This document shows, piece by piece, positions 23,201-33,849 of a DNA stretch of 64,000 nucleotides. The stretch's first letter is position 1. Each line of letters begins with the position of its first letter. A program made the translations under genes and the position numbers. The notes under the pieces were generated by a model. It worked only from the letters and a program-made list of their open reading frames with translations, was not told the DNA's origin and ran no database searches. The stretch is from Chalciporus piperatus (lineage: Eukaryota; Basidiomycota; Agaricomycetes; Boletales; Boletaceae), in assembly GCA_038093975.1 (NCBI GenBank), contig JBBPTG010000110.1, positions 1-64,000 on the forward strand, read 5' to 3'.

Positions 23201-23402
23201 AAAGACTTTTGATCAATATGTTCAATCTCCATGTCCTGCTGCTCTATTGCAAGCTCTTCGTCAAGTCTTTTTGACAAATCATAAAAATGTGGATTCTCTC
23301 TGTGATGCTATCTTACAAGTCACCTTACAACATCGCTTGGGTGAGCTAGTCACTTTTCTCTCCAATTTAATTCAAGTTTTGTCTTATAAATTTATTTCAT
23401 AA
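20230..23402 (+). CDS. G-domain GTPase with a 3-nt micro-exon array
   Basis: The gene starts at ATG 20230 (MSFTMIGNIELER). The P-loop GRANAGKTTL is near 20310, G3 HDSRGFEAG near 20600, G4 FTKFDAL near 20905, and a conserved WYCIPM block lies between them. This is the agaricomycete P-loop GTPase family; the cellular role is unknown. Exons to 21436 end WFPHIY in phase 0. Then comes an array of tandem introns with single-codon exons (21486-22935). Downstream exons at 22936-22983, 23031-23076 and from 23134 continue in the same phase to a stop at 23402 (or to about 23479 if an intron is spliced near 23343). One join around 21070-21125 needs a weak donor or hides a frameshift. The 3' half is AT-rich and its C-terminal region (VYQHSYYAWYNKTSG) is not recognised. 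Confidence 0.7.
21486..22935 (+). repeat. Tandem intron array: about 20 introns separated by 3-nt exons (69-bp period)
   Basis: From 21560 to 22725 there are 17 consecutive units. Each has a donor GTAAGT (variants GTAAGC, GTAGGT, GTATGT, GTAAGA), a body with TGATGTGATGG and CTCACTCTGAT, and an acceptor such as GCTGACAG. Intron lengths are 66 nt in 15 units, 65 in one and 63 in one. Between each acceptor and the next donor lie exactly 3 nt, starting at 21557, 21626, 21694, 21763, 21832, 21901, 21970, 22039, 22108, 22177, 22246, 22315, 22384, 22453, 22519, 22588, 22657 and 22726. Two further 3-nt spacers at 22812 and 22870 are flanked by more diverged introns. The triplets are GAT (five times), AAT, TCT, TGT (twice each), and ATC, CTT, TTT, CGA, ATT, GAA, CAA, TTG, GAG once each. 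None is a stop in phase 0. Confidence 0.85.
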
Positions 23403-23815
23403 TCACTAGACTTTTCCAAAATAAAGCCAAGATCTGGCTTTATCCTGAAATTCATCAGATTTTTCAAGATAGCTAAATAGTATTCTACCACCAAAGCAGA
23501 CACTTCAATCTTGGCTCATTTCAATTCTGCCAGTTCATCTTATGATTGATATACTGTACATATGACAATGTTCTCTCTTGCTATGCTGCTTTACTATGCC
23601 CAATATATCTTCCTCTGTTTATTGAAATTGGTTTCAATGACAGCCCTAGGGAAGAGTGTGGGTAACCCTGGGGTATTTTTACTCATACCCTTACCCTGGC
23701 AGGAAAAAGGAAAAGGAAAAATTGATCAACATGAATACTTGACACATGAAATGAAATGAATCTAGATAGCAAGGTACATATTCAGATCAAGACTGCCTAC
23801 GTAGACATTGAAGTG
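23403..23815. other. AT-rich intergenic, no supported gene
   Basis: This lies between the convergent 3' ends of the two GTPase genes. A possible last exon of the plus-strand gene may extend to about 23479. Nothing else was recognised. Confidence 0.4.
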
Positions 23816-26366
23816 TCACGACCTTGTAACACTCGGAACCTCGTTCAACGGCTTGTGGACAGTGTCCACCCAATCCTCATTGTCATCATCTAACCTCAGT
23901 GTTTGCAAGTCCATCTTTCCAATCGCCACATAGTAGTCAGTGGGTGAACTAGCACTCTGGTCGGGAATAATGAGAGATTCGATCAGCTCTAGGGCAGAAT
24001 CCCGTCCGTGCATATCGCGGTACTCTCCAATCTTTCGATGAACCTGTGATCGAAGATCTGATTGGAAGTAAAACTGTACTGCAAAGTTGATAGCCCGTCG
24101 CGTCAGTCGATCGTGATGCCCTGCTGATAGGACGAAGAGAATTTCCATGATGTGCGTGAGATCCACGATGTAGGCGATGAAGTATCGTTGCACGTTCGAA
24201 CTAAATACGCAAAAAATCTTCAATGTTATTCATAAGGGAGGGAAGAGTTTACGCACGCATGTTGATAGGTGAGATAGAGCCATGCAGTGGCTGCTAGACC
24301 GATGATGATAGGGAGGACAATTGGGGCTGCCGGATTCGCAAGCGATGATACGAAAGCGGAGACCGCAGTGACCAATGCACTACCACTCAGAGAGCTGGTG
24401 GAGAGTTACACTTACAACAAGCACAGAGCACGGTGGGGATAAGGCTCACATCATTCCACTAGGCTTTAGAACATTAGACACTTGCACGTCCTTCACTGAC
24501 TCTACAACGAGCTTCATGAATTCATCACTGGTCAGATACTGTATGTATATGATAAGCAATCGATATCGCACGTAGTGAACGTCGACGTACACATTTTGGA
24601 TCATACAGATTCCATACGGCAATGATGTCTTTATGAATGACTTTCAAGCAGTCCCAGATGGTATGACTCGCAAAGTCCGGGCTCGTGCTTAATGCTTTCC
24701 AGTAACCTGAAGATGTGCATGAGTGACGTCTCGCGGGTTCAATTGAATGATCGAACGTTGTTTGCCTACGCTGCGGAGCATGTCAGGTGGCATCACACAG
24801 AGTCGGGGGGGAAACCTACTAAAGGCATCCACGGATCTTGAGTGTGGGATCAACCCGTTGCGCCATGGAAACTACGATGGATGTTTTCCCGGATACCAGT
24901 TCTTCCGTAAGGTTCACTAACTTCATCAGCGTATCCTCGTATCCCGGTTTGGCTTTCATGTTTGGAGCAGAGTCAATAACAGGTTTACTGTAAGTTAGAT
25001 TCCGATCTGCTTACTGGAAATGACAGCGGTTGGGAGAGTTTGCCCCGAGAACTCATGGACGCGGGAAACATAGTTTGTTACGATGCCATTGGCCTCCTTT
25101 CGAGCAAGCGTCGGGAGCGTCGCGTCGTTGGGACCTGTGTGTTCTAGGACTTTCGGCATTAGCAACTCGTTGACCAATGCGTCGTATTTGGTAAACACAA
25201 CGATCATGGGGACTGCGGAAATGAGAAAAGCACTAGGAGCCACTGAGAGGAGACACCCACCATCTCCCAGTATTTCATTCTTTGCCTTGCAGAAATATTC
25301 CGTGGATGCTTCGAGCAGGCGACCACCAGCAAGGGGCACCTGTGTAGTATACCTTCGAAACGACACATCAGAGCACTGTATCGTCATAACAACAGTCATC
25401 CCACCATACGGCATGAAGTCGTCCCTGCGGTGGACTATGTTGCCGCTGGCGAACAAATTGTTTGACGATTTCAAGCTTGTCGTCTTCGCCAGGCTCGAAG
25501 CCAAGCGAGTCATGGAGGACAAACCGAGGGTTGGCCGGTGACGTGATCTCCTCCGTGATTTCGGCCTTGCCCCGCTCAAAATCAGATGCATGCTGAAGGA
25601 GTGCTTTTGAGCGAGACATCGAAAGAAGGTTGGTTCAAACATACCGCCTTGTTGATCCCGAATGCTTTGTTGATCAACGTGGATTTACCTACACCGGTCT
25701 GTTGGGAGCAGTTGAACACACGTCTATGAAGTCGCACAAATACAGTCCCACCTTTCCCACAACTAGGACACGAAAACTTGAGATATGCATTAGCCCCTCT
25801 ATTCCCTGAACCCTTCGTTGAGACGCACCGTCCGCATTCGTCAAGAATGGCGTTGGTTGTAGGCAGGAGACTGGTTACGCTAGCGTCTGGTGACGTCGGC
25901 TGTTCTTTCTGTTCCTGCCCCAAAAATGTGAGCTCAACCTCGTCCTGTGTGACGGATCGTTGTGCTTGATTCTCTCCGCCTTGTGCGGTTGCAAAGAAAG
26001 GCGCGGTATTAATCTTGATTGTTTTGGTTTTCGACGGAGGGAAGATGCGCCGCCACTTTGCATAGGTGAGCCTCAGTTTGACTTTCTGCGATGGGAGTAT
26101 CTCGCTGGCGTGGGATGGTAGCATCGATGGTTACAAGCAAGAAACGGAGACTTACATGGGACGCGGGAAAGATTGATGTAAACTCCCATCGTGACCTGCC
26201 AGTAATCTGTACTGTTCTCCACCAACGTAAAGATCTCCAGACTCAAGGATGGTATTTTTCTGCAATTTGCTTGATACGGATACCGCTGAGAGAACCAAGT
26301 GAGTGCACCAATCTTGGGGAAGGTTGAAGACTCACCCGAGACACGTAGAGGGGAAGACGGGGACAT
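23816..26366 (-). CDS. G-domain GTPase with C-terminal membrane-proximal region
   Basis: The gene starts at ATG 26366 (MSPSSPLRVSG) and has many short introns. N-terminal exons (to about 25790) form a beta-rich region before the G domain. The P-loop VLVVGKTGVGKST is split by an intron near 25690-25745. G3 is RFVLHDSLGFEPG near 25500 and G4 is VVFTKYDAL near 25180. The last exons contain YFIAYIVDLTHIMEILF near 24190-24130, a hydrophobic helix typical of the family tail, and end VPSVTRS at 23816. The family is a lineage-expanded P-loop GTPase of agaricomycetes; function is unknown. It is convergent with the array-bearing GTPase. Its promoter and exon 1 have been duplicated to 18060-18274. Confidence 0.72.
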
Positions 26367-26617
26367 GGTGGGCCTCCACAATACGGAGTGATCAGTCAGG
26401 AATACGTTTCTGGGAGACTCAGCTGCAGCGCGCCATTTTGCCTCGAGGCACCTTGCATGACCGGGCGCAACCGAACAGCGGTGAGTAGTACTGCTACGGG
26501 GTTGAACGTTGAACGTGTGAGGATGTGGACTCGGCTATCACCGACCTATTGGGACGACATGCTACAGCATTCTTTGACAAAATGGAAAGTGGACCCACGA
26601 AGTGTCAGCCAAGCCTG

Positions 26618-27020
26618 ATTCATCCAAGATCGAGTGTGTCTGTGTGTTTCCGTTTACGGCTCTTAGAGGCGTCGGTGGATTAGAAAACCTGTAGACATTT
26701 GACTCGCTCAAGGGTCCCACATCCACACTGAGGTAATCGCCCTGGCAGAGAGAAGTGTGCATGAAGTTGCCGCAAACTCGAGAAACCGCCTGTGGGAGAA
26801 ACATGAGTAGGAATGCTAAACAGAGACGGAGTGCTTACCAGGGGGGCGCGCACCATGAAATACTCTGGCGATTTCATGTAGAGCCCGGATCTCGATGTCA
26901 CGGAACGCCCTAAATTCCCCGGGGGGCTGTATGATTCGAATGCAATGAACCATCTCCTGCAGAGCATCCTGGGGTGTGCGACGGGTAGTCTTTCGAGTCG
27001 AATCTGAATGTCGGAAGGTA
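26618..27020 (-). pseudogene. Coding fragment upstream of the GTPase gene (copy B)
   Basis: This is the paralogue of 19368-19800. Minus-strand translation gives LERLPVAHPRM and an adjacent HEIARVF-like stretch. I do not recognise the family. Exons do not form a complete gene. Confidence 0.45.
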
Positions 27021-27128
27021 GGCTAAGTACGAGCATTTCGCCGGTGGAACTGAAGTGTAGTGCAAATTGACGAAGACGCTGTGTGACGAAGGTAAGCGGA
27101 GGTACATCATTAAGCGGAAGAGAAATAG

Positions 27129-27164
27129 CTCGTGCTCGATCTCTTGCATGAGATCGAGCACGAG
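27129..27164. repeat. Perfect 15-bp inverted repeat with 6-nt loop
   Basis: The arms CTCGTGCTCGATCTC (27129-27143) and GAGATCGAGCACGAG (27150-27164) flank TTGCAT. The right arm belongs to the GTPase exon fragment. The left arm is an inverted copy of it. Confidence 0.85.
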
Positions 27165-27223
27165 ATTTCTTTTCAAAAGCAATGACTGCATTGTTTTTTA
27201 TGATTCGCGTGGATTTGAGGTAG
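27139..27223 (+). pseudogene. GTPase G3-exon fragment
   Basis: This is about 85 percent identical to the exon at 20545-20630 of the array-bearing GTPase (encoding IEHEISFES and HDSRGFE). It carries indels, so the frame is broken. Only this exon is present. Confidence 0.7.
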
Positions 27224-27891
27224 GTTACGGCGTATGCAGTATGAGATAGTCTACTACTACTACTACTAGTGCTGCACTATATATTTGGTGGCTATGCTGC
27301 CTTACAATTGATGTTCAATACATCTCATCATGCTAGTACTTAAGGCGAGACCAAGCCCTGTGAGTTCTTGGCTGTTTCTAACTTGGTTGTCAAGGATTCT
27401 ATGTGTTCTGTGCAGGACATGTGGAGACTCGTCACAGAACTTGAACATAAACAAGGCCTGGCAGGATGTCATCGTATGTCTACTACTAAAGACACTGTGG
27501 GAAGAAAAGTCACTGGGCTCCAGTGAAATGATGCTCGAATATCAGACAGTTGAGCAATGGACATCAGTGATTACACCCTGGATTTCAGTCATTCCCCGGA
27601 TCACTGAAAGTAGCAAAATGCTAGGTAGTTTTCAGTGATGAGTGTCGTGTATTGCTCACCGATTTCCATTGACTAATGAGGTAGATTTCCATGACCTCAT
27701 TGACTGACTATTGATGGTATCGTCACTGATCATCAAAACATGTCATCCTTGAAATACATTGATTGCAACCTAAGGTACATGCTCGAGAATAACAATAAAT
27801 CACAAATCTAGGTAGTAGTAGTACAGTGGCAAAGAGTGTAACAAGGCGGCATTGTGTGAATACTGATGTGGTTGTCCGACCTGCGGACTGA

Positions 27892-30810
27892 TCACGATGC
27901 CCCCAGGTGTGTGTCAGACTTCGCACTGCCACTCTGGCGAGCGCTCCGGCGCGGCTTGGCATCTGAAGCTTGAGCTGTTTGTGGCATCGGAGCGGTGGGG
28001 GTTTTGTAGGCCTTGGTCCACTTGTTCTTCCCTGTCTTGGCCTTCGCAGGTAGGGTGGTAGCTGATTGCGAAGCTGGGACAGCGGCAGGTGTCGGGCCCG
28101 AGTCGCCTTCATGCTGTTCTGTGAGATTGGCATGGAGCCTTGCTGCTTCGTCGCCTTGCGAGGATGAACTAGCTGTCGGCGACTCAGAGGGATATTCGGC
28201 ACGTGCTCCAGTCTTCTCATGATCACGGGGTGCTTCCTTCTTGCGAGTTATCTTGCGGATTGAGCGTAAGAGGTCTTCGAGGTTATCGTCATCTTCGTCG
28301 TATGGCTGCAGGACGTCTCCGGTGTCGCTGCTGCTGCGCATCAACTGGTACGCTAGGCCGAGCTCACAGCGCAAGTCCTGGGCGATGAGATGAGATGCGA
28401 CGAAGGGAACGAGGAAATAGCGCGTGAAGCGTGGCAGAGTCAGTGGCGCGATGACATTTCCTGGTGGATCGTTCACGCCGACGAGTTGTAAGAGGGTTGC
28501 CTCGATCACGGCAGCACCTTTTGGACCGTAACTACGAAGGAATGTTCTGTGTAGCATGAAACAACTTGAAGGGTGTGACAATGACTTACTAGCCCGGGCG
28601 AGCATTTTGATATACAGCCACTGGTGCATCTTGACTGGCCAGCCTCCTGTAGTCCCATCCAAGACCCACCTCCGCCAAGTCCCTGAGAAACAGCTCGTGA
28701 ATGGCGTTGTTTGCCCTTGCAGATGGCTTGTGGATAATATCGCGGATCTTGTTCTCGATCCCCACGATGCGCGCCGGAAGTTCGTCCCAATGAATCGTGG
28801 TTGGCCAGCCCCACAGAGAAGATTGTTTGAGATGTTCTTCGGTGGCGAGCACGCTGCGTAGCATTGCACATATATCTGTTGAAAGCTTGGCGAATTCGAG
28901 CGAGGATCGAGTCCCTTTCTCACGAATTATCGCCTGTGCTCTTTCAATTCTCTTCGCAAGTCGCTCTGGTGGATTAGCGGGCACAATATCCTTACACTGA
29001 TCAATCGGACAGATGGTCATCTGATCTGAGGTGTCTTCGTTCGATCTGGGCAGGAGATTGTCCATTTCTTCCTCAAATTGGCGTCCATCCTCATCAATCT
29101 AAATAGAAGGTCACAGGATGCGAGTCCCCATTAACAATCATGCCACCTACCTGCTGCATAATGATGTCATCGTCGGGCTCAGACAAATTGGCCTTGGCCT
29201 CTTCGTCCTTGTCCTCCTTGTCCTCCTTGTCCTCGTCCTCAGACTGCCACATGGACTTGGTAAGCGTCGGATCTGGAACATGTACAGCCTACGTACTACT
29301 GGCACTCGAGTGACTCGCCGCTTCTTTTGGCGAGGAACATCAGTGAAGTCGAGCAGATCCCCCCAGTCAGCGGATGTTCGTACTCGCTGCTGAGTCTGCA
29401 TCGACTTGGGCTTCTGAGGCGCGGGCTCATCATCCTCGGTCTGAGACTGCTACATGAACCTGGTAAGTGTCAGAACATGGGGTACGAATGCCTTACATCA
29501 ATATGTTTGGTGACTCGGCACTTCTTGCGGGCACGAACATCATCCCCATCTGAGGTTGCTTGCTTTCGCTTCTTCTCTATCGATCTGGAAAGGGAACCCT
29601 TGGCCAACATCTTCAACTTGGCAGGCATGCCACTGGCAGTGGTGAACTCGGAAGCGGGCTTCGAGGCAGAGGGCTTTGCCTTGGCGTGTTTGGAGCGGTG
29701 CGTACCGGCGGCAGCGGCAGGATCGTCATTGGACAGACCTTGTTTTGACTTTTGCTTGGAAGAGGCCTTCGAGGCAGGGGGCTTTGACTTCGCGTGTTTG
29801 GAGCGATGCGTACCGCCTGCGGCTGCGGCAGGATCGTCATTGGACGAATCTTTTGAGGCAGAGGGCTTTGACTTCGCGTGTTTGAAGTGATGTGTACCGC
29901 CCGCGGCCACAGCAGGATCGTCATTGGACGGACCTTGTCTCGAGTTTTGCTTGGAAGGTATCTTGAGGGTTATTCTGGAAGTTCCAGAGTTGCCTGTATC
30001 GCTTTGCTGCTCCTGCTCGGAGTCAGTAGCATCATCCTCACCATGTGATTCATTCACAACACCCTCTAAATCATCCAGACCATACCCGCCGAACTCGTCA
30101 CCTGTCATTGAAGAGGTTCCGGCAGATTGATATTGTCGGTGATTGCGTAAAAATCGTGCGATGAGGTCCCGCATTGGCCAGTTATTGGGAAAGCGTTTGA
30201 GAAACGGAAACTTTTCTTGTGCCTGTAACAAATGATTAGTTGGAATTTTCTATGCCGCCAATATGCGTACATACCAAGGCTAAGACGAGGGTAAGTGTAT
30301 ATTCTGCTTGATGCCGAATGCTCTTGGAAGTATCGAGGTACTTGTGAACGAGCTGGCGGGCCACAGTCTGTTGGGATAAGGAAAGTGACACAAGGCGCGA
30401 TGGAAGCCTGAGGCACTTACACAGAAACCATTATATTTCCGTCTGTCGTTTTTGAGTCCCATCTCCTCCTGTATAGAATAACCACGAGGTGGTGCTCGAC
30501 CAGGAGCACCTTTTGGCCTTGGAATCATGTTCTGTGGAAGGGCGTTGTTGCGGAAGAGTCGGCGGTCCCGTTTCTTGCCTTGTGCTTCCCCATCATGTGT
30601 TAGTTCCATGCAACTGGTTTTCCCCAGATCTGAACGATCACTCACCCTGAAGAAGACGGATTTCTTCTTGCATCTCACTGATCTTGGAGGCCACATAATT
30701 GACTTTGCTGATTTTCTGCTTGGGGGCTTGGCGGGGCATGATAACGATGGAGAATGGGTGAGAGCGGTGACCGCAGTCAATATGAGGCTGGCACACGTGA
30801 TACCTGCCAT
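27892..30810 (-). CDS. Unknown multi-exon gene of the CACTG element (leftward)
   Basis: The start is uncertain: MPRQAPKQKISKVNY near 30740 is attractive, and another ATG is at 30810. Recognisable segments in order are a coiled-coil-like KISEMQEEIRLLQ, KNDRRKYNGFC and RQLVHKYLDTSKSIRHQAEYT, then AQEKFPFLKRFPNNWPMRDL, a Lys/Ser/Ala-rich tail with three tandem repeats (29640-29930), a nuclear-signal-like basic region, MTICPIDQCKDIVPANPPERL near 29010, and AIHELFLRDLAEVGLGW near 28690. The last exon ends at 27892 and is again basic and Ser-rich. Frames between introns are open, so the gene may be intact. The function is not recognised. Its placement opposite another unknown gene inside inverted repeats suggests a mobile-element protein. 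Confidence 0.5.
29640..29930 (-). repeat. In-frame tandem repeats of about 90 bp in the leftward gene
   Basis: Three units encode the sequence NDDPAAAAGTHRSKHAKSKP and variants on the minus strand, separated by SASK and KQKSKQG linkers. They look like a basic disordered region. Confidence 0.7.
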
Positions 30811-31114
30811 GTGACCAATTACCTTGCTTGCAAGGTCATGTGCGGTTCGAGTTCATCACCTTCACGTGACTCGTTCACGTGATCCATTAGCTTAACGAAG
30901 ACTAAATTCAGTATTGATGTACTGAATTCGCACCTTTATTCTATTTCTACCCAATCTTCATCCCATTTGTGAGGCTAGGATCTGGATTTTCGGTTGGGGC
31001 CATCCCAGCCGGACTGAAGGACCTACCCATGCGCCCCAATTTTCGTTCGGGGCCATCCCGTTCGCACTGAGGGTCCACGCTGGGTCGCCAATTCATTTTC
31101 CCCGCCTGGTTTTC
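30811..31114. promoter_or_regulatory. Divergent promoter of the CACTG element
   Basis: This 304-base region lies between the two divergent starts. It contains two roughly 52-base direct repeats built around TTTTCGGTTGGGGCCATCCC (near 30985-31095), each followed by an ACTGA word. CACGTGA E-box-like sites occur near 30865-30880. Confidence 0.4.
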
Positions 31115-33012
31115 ATGCGTTCATCTCTGTTTCTCACTTTTCATCTTTTACCCTCTTCCGAAATGATTCTTCCCAGTGCCATGACTCGTATCATTTTTCA
31201 AGGTACGTGCAACCACTCCATTACGCCTGCGCTGAGACCATCCGTATCGTCGTCTGCTCAAAACGAAGCGAAGACATCCACGGACGAGACCGCTGCCACA
31301 ACGACAGCGAACGCGTCTGTTGACGCCGACGCGAACGAAAACGGACAGGACGACTCACCAACAGATCCCCAAAGCACGTTGCTCCAGGGGGAGATGGTGA
31401 AGTCGAGCGAATCGACGCCAACTTGCTCACGGAGTCGACGTCGACGAGTCTCGACGGACGAGACTGCTGCCACAACGACAGCAAACGCGTCCGTTGATGC
31501 CGACGCGAACGAACACGGACAGGACGACTCACCAACAGATCCCCAAAGCACGTTGCTCCAGGGGGAGATGGTGAAGTCGAGCGAATCAACGCCAACTTGC
31601 TCACGGAGTCGACGTCGACGAGTCTCGACGGACGAGACTGCTGCCGCAACGACAGCAAACGCGTCCGTTGACGCCGACGCGAACGAAAACGCTTCGACTT
31701 CCCTCCCGCCGCAATCAAAGACCGAGATGGAGGGGCCATTAGCCCAAGAAAACGAAGCGAAGACATCCACGGACGAGACCGCTGCCACAACGACAGCGAA
31801 CGCGTCCGTTGATGCCGACGCGAACGAAAACGGACAGGACGACTCACCAACAGACCCCCAAAGCATGTTGCTCCAGGGGGAGATGGTGAAGTCGAGCGAA
31901 TCGACGCCAACTTGCTCACGGAGTCGACGAAGACCAAGGGCGACGACGACGACGAGTCTCGTCGGTCGTGCGCACCCAGTTAACCCCCAGATGAAGTCGA
32001 AGGGGCAGGGAGTCGAGTCGGCAAGGTGAGAAAGTCGGGGAGGGAGTCGAGCGAGTCGAACGATTTTGTGGCATCTTACAAGCGGGTCTGCATTCACGAC
32101 GGTCTCCATGGAGCAACCTAGATCGCCGGGTCCTCAATATGGCATATCTGGGACAACTCAAAGTGAAGTATGATCTGGATAATGAGTTGGCAGAGTTTGG
32201 TTATGTTCGCGGTCGGGGGGAGGAACTTTCAAGAAGCGAGCATGACTATCCGGGCTGTGCGTCGTTCAGGTTTAGTTTGGACTCGGAGCGTGTCAACTGA
32301 CTGAACATCATTTTTGCAGATCCCATGCAGGCATTACTGGGTCCTTATCGTGCAGCGTATCAGCCAGACAAGGAGCTGCGTCGTCGAGTTGTCGTCTACC
32401 TCAAAGCAATCATCGGTGGGCGGGAAGACCAACTCCTGGCCAACTTACCACGAATCATGCCATCATGGTCCAAACTGCGAATCCGCGAGGGTGGGGACAG
32501 AATTCAGACACGCCGCTCCTTGCGAAGCAGGGCGGAGTCACAACGTGATAATACATTCGTGCGTGTAAGTGGCACTCATGCCAGTCCAACAATAGCGATG
32601 TCAACACATACCTACTAACGGTTACAAACAGTATGAAGTATTGTACGAAAGCTTCGCGAACGAAGAGGGATTCATGAAGATCCATTACGGTCAACTTGAA
32701 CAAATCCTTGTTTGCTCCTTTGGTGCCGAGGCTGTGTGGAAACACCTTCGCGACTCCACCTTACTCCTTGCGCTCATCACGCCCGCAAAGACAGATGGTA
32801 CAGACGCAGTGATTACAACACTAACCTTCTCCCAATTCTTAGCCCCCGTCATTACGGATTTGCGGAACATCAAAGCGGGTATTGGGAGAGTGGCGAGTCG
32901 TGAGCATTGGGGTATTATTGACCGCTCTGCAGGGTCAGCGAGAACGAGTTTTGTACCTGATGAAGCTGAGGTGAATCCTGATGGGAAAGACCAGGATGAG
33001 GACCAGGATTAG
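31115..33012 (+). CDS. Unknown multi-exon gene of the CACTG element (rightward)
   Basis: The gene starts at ATG 31115 (MRSSLFLTFHLLPSS). The first exon, to about 32026, is dominated by four tandem repeats of roughly 180 bp. Later exons encode NMAYLGQLKVKYDLDNELAE near 32150, PMQALLGPYRAAYQPDKELR near 32323, SFANEEGFMKIHYGQLEQ near 32650, and a tail TTLTFSQFLAPVITDLRN with an acidic end (DGKDQDEDQD) at 33012. I do not recognise the family. The conserved C-terminal half and open frames suggest a real protein. It is divergently arranged with the other gene of the element. Confidence 0.5.
31265..31930 (+). repeat. Four tandem copies of a ~180-bp coding repeat
   Basis: Each copy encodes TDETAATTTANASVDADAN, followed in most copies by DSPTDPQSTLLQGEMVKSSE and CSRSRRR. 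Copies start near 31270, 31450, 31630 and 31765; the third is truncated. Copies are almost identical at the DNA level, so the expansion is recent. Confidence 0.85.
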
Positions 33013-33231
33013 TTGCACACAGACGAGTTCATACTACATCATGATTTCCAGTGAATCTGTGATTCAGTCAATGTTTGCATTGTTGATGACCGAAGTGCGT
33101 AAATGCACTGAAAGCCCAGTGCTCCGTGTGACACTGAATACTGCTGAGAGCGGATTAGGTGATCGACTCAATGAAAAGTCATTGTTCGGTGATCGTTGCA
33201 CTGATAGCCAGCGCATTTACTACCCACAGTG

Positions 33232-33849
33232 GCATCTACCATCACATGCACAAAACAGTGCTTCAAGTTGACAGGGACTGTCACGAAAGCACATCAGGAA
33301 AAAAGGTTTCCTCCTGTAGCACGATATAGTCTATATTACAATGGTAGCTATTGTAGTCTTCCCCCTAGTACATAACCTACATAGCTCAGGGATCACTTCA
33401 TTCTGTAGAGCAATGTAGTACCTCAGATGCCCATGTACCAAATTATAGATACTTATTGGCTCAAATTCCGGCTCTTCACACATGTGAAACAAAGGACTTA
33501 ACAAAGCAATTCAATTCCTTGGTAACACTACACATTTGCAAGCTATGTACCACTACTAGTATACTCTGCTCACTGCTGAGGGGATCACGAGGGCAGGATG
33601 GTGGCATGCACGAGCGAGTGAGGTGGCGTGAGGTGGCAGCGTGCACGAGCGAGCTGATTGCACTCGCGAAAAGATGGAGATGGGGACTGGACTGGCAGCA
33701 GCATCCATGAGCGAGCACAATCAGTGCTCATAAACAGGTGGGGAAGGGTGGTGGGTGGGGATGATGGGATAGGTGGCATGGGACAGCAGCATGCACAAGC
33801 CAGTACTGGACATGCTCGTAAAAGTCAGCTGGTGGGACAGCAGGTGAGT
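33232..33849. other. Repeat-derived intergenic, no supported gene
   Basis: A CACATCAGGAAAAAAGG sequence at about 33289 resembles the terminal repeat of the TA-flanked element at 54356, so an old relative may begin here. Its right end could not be found. GC-rich GTGGCA/GCACGAGCGAG repeats start near 33590. Confidence 0.35.

Larger units (their letters stand above)
27493..33231. mobile_element. CACTG-ended DNA transposon, 5.7 kb, two divergent unknown genes
   Basis: The left end starts CACTGTGGG (27493) and the right end finishes CCCACAGTG (33231). Inward from these the two ends remain alignable as imperfect inverted repeats for about 45-50 bases, for example CAGTG and GATC/GATG blocks at the same distances. 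Both subterminal regions carry many copies of CACTGAAA/TTCAGTG-like words, a pattern seen in CACTA-type elements. No clear target duplication was found (AGA left, GCA right). Two divergent genes at 27892-30810 and 31115-33012 fill the interior. Neither shows a transposase motif I know. Confidence 0.62.

Noticed and set aside
31221..32109. Minus-strand open frames of 240-280 codons
   Set aside because: They mirror the tandem repeats of the plus-strand gene and have no exon continuation.
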